A stretch of DNA of 13,078 nt from Verrucomicrobiota bacterium (GTDB taxonomy: Bacteria; Verrucomicrobiota; Verrucomicrobiia; Limisphaerales; AV2), in assembly GCA_003219675.1 (NCBI GenBank), contig QHPW01000357.1, positions 2,725 through 15,802 of the forward strand, in the 5' to 3' direction. The translations under genes and the position numbers were made by a program. Under the pieces are notes generated by a model. The model had not been told where the DNA came from, ran no database searches, and saw only the letters and a list, made by a program, of their open reading frames with translations. This document shows positions 7,525 to 13,078 of the stretch, in pieces (within the stretch, counting starts at the first letter, position 1; each line of letters opens with the position of its first letter).

Positions 7525-10500
7525 ATGCAGGCGACCTTTCTTCTCGGCCCCGCCGGCAGCGGCAAGACGCATGGCTGCCTCGGCGAAATCCGCGCCGAAT
7601 TGCTAAAATCGCCGGAGGGTTTGCCGCTGGTGTTGCTCGCGCCGAAGCAGGCCACCTTTCTATTGGAGCGCCAGTTGTTGGATTCTCCGAGGCGGGGCGA
7701 GTCGCTCGCAGATGCAAGCGGAAGCACCTCTCACCAGGGCCCGTTGCTCGGTTACACACGCCTGCAGATTCTTTCGTTCGAACGGCTGGCCGGGTTTGTC
7801 CTGGCTGAATTGTCGAAATCACCGCCTCGACTGCTCGAGGAGGAAGGCCGCGTGATGGTGCTGCGCGCGTTGCTGGCTCAAAAACAATCGGAACTGAAAA
7901 TCTTCCGGGCCTCGGCGCGGCTGCCCGGCTTCGCCCGGCAACTCAGCCTGGTGCTGCGCGAATTGCAGCGACACCAGCATTCATCGGAAAGGCTTTTCGC
8001 GCTGGGGGACGAAATCACTTCGCCACCACACCTCGGCGACAAGCTGCGCGATCTGGCGCTGCTCCTGCGCGCCTACCTCGACTGGCTCAAAGGACATCAG
8101 CTGCAGGACGCCAATTGTCTGCTCGACCTGGCGACGGAAGTTTTGCGGGCGCAAAGTAGAAAGCCAGACGAATCAGTGGATAGTAATCAGGCCCCGGCTG
8201 TCAAAGCATTGGACCACAGACAACTGTCCGGCGACGATTCCGCACTTCGCACTCTGCACTCCACAGTTCACTTCGCCGGCTTGTGGGTCGATGGTTTCGC
8301 CGAGATGACGCCGCAGGAACTGGACTTTCTGGCGGCCCTCGCGCCGCTCTGCGAACGCGCGACCCTGGCGTTCTGTCTGGAGCGCAGGCCGGCGGGCGAC
8401 GAATCCTGGTTGTCCCCCTGGACGATCCTGGTTCAGACGTTCAACCGGTGTTACGAACGCTTGAATGCCCTGCCCGACTGCGATGTAACGGTCAAAACTC
8501 TGGAGCGAAAACCCGGCCGCGGACGTTTCGCGGACAACGAAGTGCTGGCGCACATCGAAAGATGCTGGGCGCAGCCGGAGCGGTTCGAGAGCGGGTCAGA
8601 CGTCCCGGCGGCCGAAGACAGGCCGGACGCCTGTGCCACTGTGGCAACGACTTTGCGTGTCGCGGTCTGCCCGAATCCCGAAGGCGAGGCGGTGCTGGCT
8701 GCGCAGGAAATTTTACGGCACGCTCGCGGCGGCGGGCGCTTTCGCGATTGCGCTGTCCTGTTGCGAACGCTGGAAGGCCGTCACGATGTGTTCCGCCGCG
8801 TGTTCCGCCGCTATGAAATCCCTTTCTTCCTGGACCGTCGCGAGCCGGTGGCGCACCACCCGCTGGCTGAACTGACGCGTTATGCCGTCCGGCTGGCCGC
8901 ATTCGGCTGGGAGCACGATGACTGGTTTGGCGCGTTGAAGACCGGACTGGTCAGCAGCGATGAAGTTGCCGTTGACCGGCTGGAAAACGAGGCGCTGGCC
9001 CGGGGCTGGAAGGGAGGCGTTTGGTTGCAACCGCTCAGGACGCCAGGCGACGCCGATCTGGAAGCGTCAATCAACCGCTGGTTGGAGGACACCCTCCCGC
9101 CCTTCCGCCGATGGCTGGACACGCTGCAGGATTGTGGAATGCGTCCCACAGGCCCTCAACTCGCGGCAAGCCTGCGCTCGTTATGGTGTGCCCTGGGCGT
9201 CGAGCAAAAGCTTGAAGCCTGGAGCTCCGGGGTCGATTTGCCGGCGCTGCTTTCCCTCTCCGTCCACGCGACCGTGTTCGATCAAATGACTGCGTTGCTG
9301 GACAATGTGGAGCTGGCATTCCCGAACCAACCTCTTGCGCTCGCGGAATGGCTGCAGATCCTCGAAGCCGGTCTGGCCAATCTGACGGTCGGAGTAATCC
9401 CGCCCGCACTCGACCAGGTGCTGGTTGGCACCCTTGACCGCTCCCGCAATCCCGAACTGCAACTCACCATCCTCCCCGGCTGGAACGAGGGCGTTTTCCC
9501 GGCCAAACCGGCGCCTTCGCCTTTGCTGAGTGAAACCGAGCGTAACGCGCTGATCGCGCGCGACCTGCGGCTGGGCGCCAACCAGCGGCAGCAGTTGGGC
9601 CACGAACGCTACTATGCCTACGTCGCTTCCACGCGCGCCAGGAAACGACTGGTCATCACCTGCGCCGCGCGCGATTCCGCGGACGCGCCGCTCAACCCGT
9701 CGCTCTTCATCGGACATCTGCAACGGCTCTTTCCCGGCCTCGAACCGGAGACGGTTCCGGCCCACATCGACTGGCGCGAAGCGGAACACAGCAGTGAACT
9801 TGTTGCCCCGCTGTTGGCCGGCCTGGCGCCGGGCCCGTTCGCAGCGCCGCCCAACGCCATCCCCGCGTCCGCGTTGAAGGCCCTCGAATCGCTGCCCGGA
9901 TTTGACGCGCCGTTGCAAAAACAGCGGCGATGGGTCGAATCGCGCCCGGTTTCCGATCTGGCCGCATCGCTGGCCGAACGGCTCTACGGCGCGGAACTGC
10001 TCACGTCGGTCAGCGCCGGGGAACGCAAAGAGTTCGAAGCCGACCCTCGCGCGCGCGGAGATTTCCAGCACAAGATCCTGGAACAATTCCATCGCGAGCT
10101 GGAACGCGCCGGCAGACCGTGGCGCGATCTTTCCGTGGACGAAGCGCGCGAGCTGACCGGGCGGATCGGCGAGCGGTTGTTGCCGGCCTATCGCGACGGT
10201 CTTTTCCTGGCCGACCCCGCGCGGCGGTTCACCGCGCGTGTGTTGATCGCCGGAGCCCAAAAACTCATCGAAACTCTCATCGCCTGGATGCCGCAATACC
10301 GTTTCGATCCGAGTTTCGTGGAGGTGACGTTCGGCCTAGAGCAGGAGGGACTCCCGCCGTGGCGGATTGAGCTGACGCGCGGGCATGCGCTCAAGTTGCG
10401 CGGCCGCATCGACCGTATTGACCTGTGCCGGCCGGCCGGACTGAACCAGGCGCTCGCCGTGGTGGTGGATTACAAATCCAGGCCGCGCAATCTCGACGCG

Positions 10501-11079
10501 TTGAAACTCCATTTCGGACTGGAATTGCAGCTTCCGTCCTACCTCGCTGCGCTGCAACACCTCAAGGACGGGGGTCGCAAGCTCGGCATTCCCGCGTTGC
10601 TCCCGGCCGGGGTGTTCTACGTGAGCCTGAAACCGAAACGCGGTTCGGGCAGAACACGAGCCGAAGCGCGAGCCATCACCGGCCAGGCTATCCGGGCCGG
10701 CTTTCAACACAGTGGTCGTTTCAACGCCGGGTGGCTCGAGTATTTCGACAACCGTGGCGAACCCAAAGGAGACCAGTTCAAATACGCGATCAAAAAAGAC
10801 GGCAGCTTCGACAAACGCGGCAACGACGCCCTCGAGGCCGGGGACTTTCAACAGTTCCTTGGCGAGGTCGAAGGTCACCTGCGGCGCATTGGAAATGCGA
10901 TTTACGACGGTGACGTGAGCGTGGCCCCGTTCCGGAAAGGATCCGAAACCGCCTGTCGTTGGTGCGAATTCCGCGCCATCTGCCGCTTTGACCCGTGGGT
11001 GCAGCCGTATCGCACCCTCCGTCCAGTGCAGGCGCCGGCCGAAGCGTCGGAACGCGCGGTCCGCGACAAGGACGCATGA
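7525..11079 (+). CDS. addB: AddB-like helicase-nuclease subunit lacking its first iron-sulphur cysteine segment
   Basis: An 1184-residue protein, about the usual AddB length. It has a Walker A GPAGSGKT at residues 8-15, a long inactive-helicase-like middle (LWVDGFAEMTPQEL near 253-266), and a C-terminal RecB-family PD-(D/E)xK nuclease with GRIDRID (D963), VVDYKS (D982, K984) and QLPSYLAAL. C-terminal cysteines C1144-x2-C1147-x5-C1153 match three of the four iron-sulphur ligands of AddB. The fourth normally sits in a CPF motif just after SVSxLE. Here TSVSA (827-831) is joined directly to GERKEFE (832-838), so that segment is absent. Two stretches, residues about 209-247 and 359-375, look like repeat-derived insertions. 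With AddA the enzyme resects double-strand breaks to load RecA. The stop overlaps the addA start by ATGA. Family is confident; full function is doubtful. Confidence 0.85.
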   Translation: MQATFLLGPAGSGKTHGCLGEIRAELLKSPEGLPLVLLAPKQATFLLERQLLDSPRRGESLADASGSTSHQGPLLGYTRLQILSFERLAGFVLAELSKSPPRLLEEEGRVMVLRALLAQKQSELKIFRASARLPGFARQLSLVLRELQRHQHSSERLFALGDEITSPPHLGDKLRDLALLLRAYLDWLKGHQLQDANCLLDLATEVLRAQSRKPDESVDSNQAPAVKALDHRQLSGDDSALRTLHSTVHFAGLWVDGFAEMTPQELDFLAALAPLCERATLAFCLERRPAGDESWLSPWTILVQTFNRCYERLNALPDCDVTVKTLERKPGRGRFADNEVLAHIERCWAQPERFESGSDVPAAEDRPDACATVATTLRVAVCPNPEGEAVLAAQEILRHARGGGRFRDCAVLLRTLEGRHDVFRRVFRRYEIPFFLDRREPVAHHPLAELTRYAVRLAAFGWEHDDWFGALKTGLVSSDEVAVDRLENEALARGWKGGVWLQPLRTPGDADLEASINRWLEDTLPPFRRWLDTLQDCGMRPTGPQLAASLRSLWCALGVEQKLEAWSSGVDLPALLSLSVHATVFDQMTALLDNVELAFPNQPLALAEWLQILEAGLANLTVGVIPPALDQVLVGTLDRSRNPELQLTILPGWNEGVFPAKPAPSPLLSETERNALIARDLRLGANQRQQLGHERYYAYVASTRARKRLVITCAARDSADAPLNPSLFIGHLQRLFPGLEPETVPAHIDWREAEHSSELVAPLLAGLAPGPFAAPPNAIPASALKALESLPGFDAPLQKQRRWVESRPVSDLAASLAERLYGAELLTSVSAGERKEFEADPRARGDFQHKILEQFHRELERAGRPWRDLSVDEARELTGRIGERLLPAYRDGLFLADPARRFTARVLIAGAQKLIETLIAWMPQYRFDPSFVEVTFGLEQEGLPPWRIELTRGHALKLRGRIDRIDLCRPAGLNQALAVVVDYKSRPRNLDALKLHFGLELQLPSYLAALQHLKDGGRKLGIPALLPAGVFYVSLKPKRGSGRTRAEARAITGQAIRAGFQHSGRFNAGWLEYFDNRGEPKGDQFKYAIKKDGSFDKRGNDALEAGDFQQFLGEVEGHLRRIGNAIYDGDVSVAPFRKGSETACRWCEFRAICRFDPWVQPYRTLRPVQAPAEASERAVRDKDA
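8241..8261 (+). repeat. Degenerate 7-bp tandem repeat inside addB
   Basis: Three units CGCACTT, CGCACTC, TGCACTC stand side by side. They are part of a less G+C-rich stretch (8150-8265) that also contains ATCAGTGGATAGTAATCAG. The stretch is in frame and encodes a polar, unstructured-looking segment in AddB before the conserved WVDGF strand. Confidence 0.4.
8618..8645 (+). repeat. REP-like hairpin inside addB
   Basis: ACAGGC (8618-8623) pairs with GCCTGT (8629-8634) around a loop centred on GGA, followed at once by GCCAC-T-GTGGC (8635-8645). The GGA loop matches those in the intergenic element at 7226-7349. It is translated in frame as EDRPDACATVA, which does not look like helicase core sequence. 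Confidence 0.38.
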
Positions 11080-13016
11080 GCGTTTTCACTCCACAGCAGC
11101 AGAGCGCCATCACCACATCCGGCAATGTGGTGGTGGTGGCCGGTGCCGGCGCAGGCAAGACGAGCACCCTGGTCGAGCGTTGCGTGGCGTGTTTGCTGGA
11201 CGATCGCGCCCCGGCCAGCCTCGAGGAAATCCTGATGGTCACGTTCGGAGAACCGGCGGCGACGGAATTGCGCAAACGAATCCGGCAACGGCTGGCGGAC
11301 GAAGCGAAGCGCCAGTCCTGCAACCAGCGGCTCGAACAACAGCTTGCCCTGTTGGACACGGCGCACATCAGCACGCTGCACAGTTTTTGTTTCCAACTGG
11401 TCCGCCAGCATTTCCATGAACTGGAGCTGGACCCTCAAATTACGGTGCTCGATGAGCGACAAACCCGCCCGATGGAACTGGCGGTGCTCGAGGGCATGTT
11501 GTCAAAACATTACGCGGGAGACGGACCGCTGGATCGCGCCGTCCAATCGCTTATTCGCGAGCAGGGTCGCGGCAGCGACGATTCCATCCGCAGGTTTGTG
11601 CTCAAGCTCCATCGGTTCACTCAGACGCTGGCCAATCCGGCGGCCTGGATGGCGAATCAGGCGGATCGCTTCAACCAAACGGAACCACACCAGTGGCGGC
11701 GCTGGCTCACGGAGGGGTTCGTCGAATGGCGGCAGCTCTGGTTGCCCGCGGTAAAATCGTTCGAGCAAACGCCGAATGTCGCGGTGTGCCTCGACGCGTT
11801 GGCCGCCGCGCCGGCAAAGCCGGGGTTGAACCAAATCCGCAAGGCCCTCGAAGCGATTCGCGACGCTGATCAACACGACTGGCAGGGGAAGAAGACCGTT
11901 GTGCGCGGCGCGATTAAAGAATTTTTTCGGGACGCGGCATTCCTCCACTCGCTTGTGAGCGCCGAAGACGGCAAAGACCCGATCGAGGAAGACTGGCGAT
12001 GGGTTCGCCAGCCGATGCTCACGCTGTTGGAACTGGGTCAGGAATTCACGGCTGAGTTCACGCGCGCCAAACGCGAACTGGGCGGTGTCGATTTCTCCGA
12101 CCTCGAACAGCTTGCCCTCCGGGTGTTGCGCGATCCGCACACCGGCAGGCCGACCCGAACGGCCGAGACCTGGCAACAGAAGCTCCGCTATGTTTTCGTG
12201 GACGAATACCAGGACATCAACGCGGCGCAGGACGCCATTCTTGCCCTGCTCAGTCGCGGCGAAAAGCCGGGAAACCGTTTCCTTGTCGGCGATGCCAAAC
12301 AAAGCATCTACCGTTTCCGGCTGGCGGACCCGCGGATTTTTCGCGACTACGAACAACGCTGGCGCGGGGCATCCGGCGGAGGCCAGCGTGTGGCGTTGTC
12401 CGACAATTTTCGCAGCCGCGAGGCGTTGCTGGAGTTCATTAATCCGTTGTTCCGGACGCTGATGCGTCCGGCGGTGGGCGGCGTGGCGTATGACCCGGAA
12501 GCGGAGTTAAGGTTCGGCCGACCCGATTCCCGCGCTCACCTCGGCTTCAAAGCGGCCGATGAGGCGGGGGATAATCCCGCCGCGCCGCGCGTTGAGTTTC
12601 ATCTGCTGCCCAAACCCGTTGTCTGGGCGACGGCGGACGAGGAGGAGAACGGGAACGAACTCGATGATCTCGATGCCGTGGAGGCTGAAGCGCGCCTGGT
12701 GGCGCATCGCTTGCGCCAAATGCACGATGAAAAACACCGGGTGTGGGACCAGGGCAGGGAGGAATTCCGTCCGGTCGAATGGCGCGACATGGTGGTCCTG
12801 ATGCGTTCGGTGCAAAGCCGCGCCGAACGGTTCGCGAAGGAATTCGGCGCCGCCGGCGTGCCGCTGCTGGCCGCGCGCACCGGATTTTATTCGGCGCTGG
12901 AGGTAATGGATTTGTTGAACCTGCTGAAGTTGCTGGACAACCCGCTGCAGGACGTGCCGTTGCTCGCCGTGCTTCGTTCGCCTCTGGTGGGTTTGTCGGT
13001 GGCGGAACTGGCGTAG
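11076..13016 (+). CDS. addA: AddA-like UvrD/RecB helicase, cut short by an in-frame amber codon
   Basis: 646 residues from ATG 11076, which overlaps the addB stop as ATGA; a weak AAGGA lies 3 nt upstream. The upstream GTG at 10995 only adds antisense-like residues from within addB. Superfamily 1A motifs are in order: Q motif FTPQQQSAI (4-12), Walker A AGAGAGKTS (22-30, K28), motif Ia VTFGEPAATELRKRI (56-70), ISTLHSFCF (99-107), Walker B FVDEYQD (D376, E377), motif III GDAKQSIYRFR (405-415), then LSDNFRSR (about 439-446). Motifs V and VI and the C-terminal nuclease are missing because TAG at 13014-13016 ends the frame, although AddA is normally about 1100-1250 residues. Translation past the stop remains AddA-like to the window edge. 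As read, the product could bind ATP but could not work as a complete helicase-nuclease. Pseudogene or sequence error are the main explanations. Confidence 0.85.
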   Translation: MSVFTPQQQSAITTSGNVVVVAGAGAGKTSTLVERCVACLLDDRAPASLEEILMVTFGEPAATELRKRIRQRLADEAKRQSCNQRLEQQLALLDTAHISTLHSFCFQLVRQHFHELELDPQITVLDERQTRPMELAVLEGMLSKHYAGDGPLDRAVQSLIREQGRGSDDSIRRFVLKLHRFTQTLANPAAWMANQADRFNQTEPHQWRRWLTEGFVEWRQLWLPAVKSFEQTPNVAVCLDALAAAPAKPGLNQIRKALEAIRDADQHDWQGKKTVVRGAIKEFFRDAAFLHSLVSAEDGKDPIEEDWRWVRQPMLTLLELGQEFTAEFTRAKRELGGVDFSDLEQLALRVLRDPHTGRPTRTAETWQQKLRYVFVDEYQDINAAQDAILALLSRGEKPGNRFLVGDAKQSIYRFRLADPRIFRDYEQRWRGASGGGQRVALSDNFRSREALLEFINPLFRTLMRPAVGGVAYDPEAELRFGRPDSRAHLGFKAADEAGDNPAAPRVEFHLLPKPVVWATADEEENGNELDDLDAVEAEARLVAHRLRQMHDEKHRVWDQGREEFRPVEWRDMVVLMRSVQSRAERFAKEFGAAGVPLLAARTGFYSALEVMDLLNLLKLLDNPLQDVPLLAVLRSPLVGLSVAELA

Positions 13017-13078
13017 CTTCGGTTGCAGAGCCCGGCAAAACCTTTCTGGAAAGCGCTCCGGCATGCGCGCGGGATGTC
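13017..13078 (+). pseudogene. addA: In-frame continuation of addA beyond the amber codon (3' end outside window)
   Basis: Directly after TAG the same frame reads LRLQSPAKPFWKALRHARGM with no further stop. In AddA proteins the sequence ..LRSPLVGLSxxELA is normally followed by xIRL and then a F/Y-W/Y-x-A-L/M helix, so this is the expected next piece of the protein. The rest lies outside the window. Confidence 0.6.

Noticed and set aside
9181..10296. Open minus-strand frame of 371 codons opposite addB
   Set aside because: Shadow of high-G+C coding sequence, with no motif or start signal.
10995..11075. Upstream GTG start for addA
   Set aside because: It would overlap addB by more than 80 bp; ATG 11076 gives the standard N-terminus with the Q motif at residues 4-12 and an ATGA overlap.
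13014..13016. TAG read as a sense codon (recoding or pyrrolysine-like)
   Set aside because: TAG ends three other genes in the window at natural C-termini and no insertion signal is visible after it; kept only as a minor alternative to mutation.

Overview
The window is a G+C-rich bacterial chromosome segment in which every convincing gene lies on the + strand. Gene content and style suggest a Verrucomicrobiota-type genome: an Eco57I-type methylase, a two-domain M16 protease, a CPSF-like beta-CASP protein, AddAB, few clear Shine-Dalgarno sites, and intergenic palindromes of the GGCTTCCAGCC kind. This placement is an inference from memory and no marker gene confirms it.

Layout. (1) 2-1473: the 3' part of an Eco57I-type DNA methylase, entering from the left edge, overlaps by ATGA a small uncharacterised arginine-rich protein. 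(2) 1590-4541: a secreted two-domain M16 zinc protease. (3) 4558-4713: a palindromic element with 20-bp imperfect terminal inverted repeats. (4) 4821-5582: an exported or lipid-anchored DUF4412/LolA-like protein. (5) 5583-5852: a gene-free stretch with three strong hairpins, a minus-strand terminator and a 10-nt match to the 16S 3' tail, possibly a small minus-strand RNA. (6) 5853-7229: a beta-CASP metallo-beta-lactamase-fold RNase whose stop codon lies inside a second palindromic element (7226-7349). (7) 7525 to the right edge: addB and addA, overlapping by ATGA.

The most notable result concerns addAB. AddB keeps its Walker A motif, its nuclease residues and three iron-sulphur cysteines. It lacks the short CPF-containing segment that carries the fourth cysteine, as if about 20 codons had been removed in frame. 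AddB also carries repeat-like insertions. AddA stops at an amber codon at 13014, yet the same frame beyond it still reads as AddA. Both subunits of one DNA-break-repair enzyme therefore look damaged, either by real decay or by sequence errors.

The second theme is short palindromic DNA. Two elements share one plan: hairpins with NCC loops at one end and complementary GGN loops at the other, bounded by inverted repeats. A related hairpin lies inside addB. This looks like a REPIN or MITE-like family active in this genome. The neighbours do not form an obvious pathway. The M16 protease and the DUF4412 protein both act in the envelope, while the methylase and AddAB both act on DNA.
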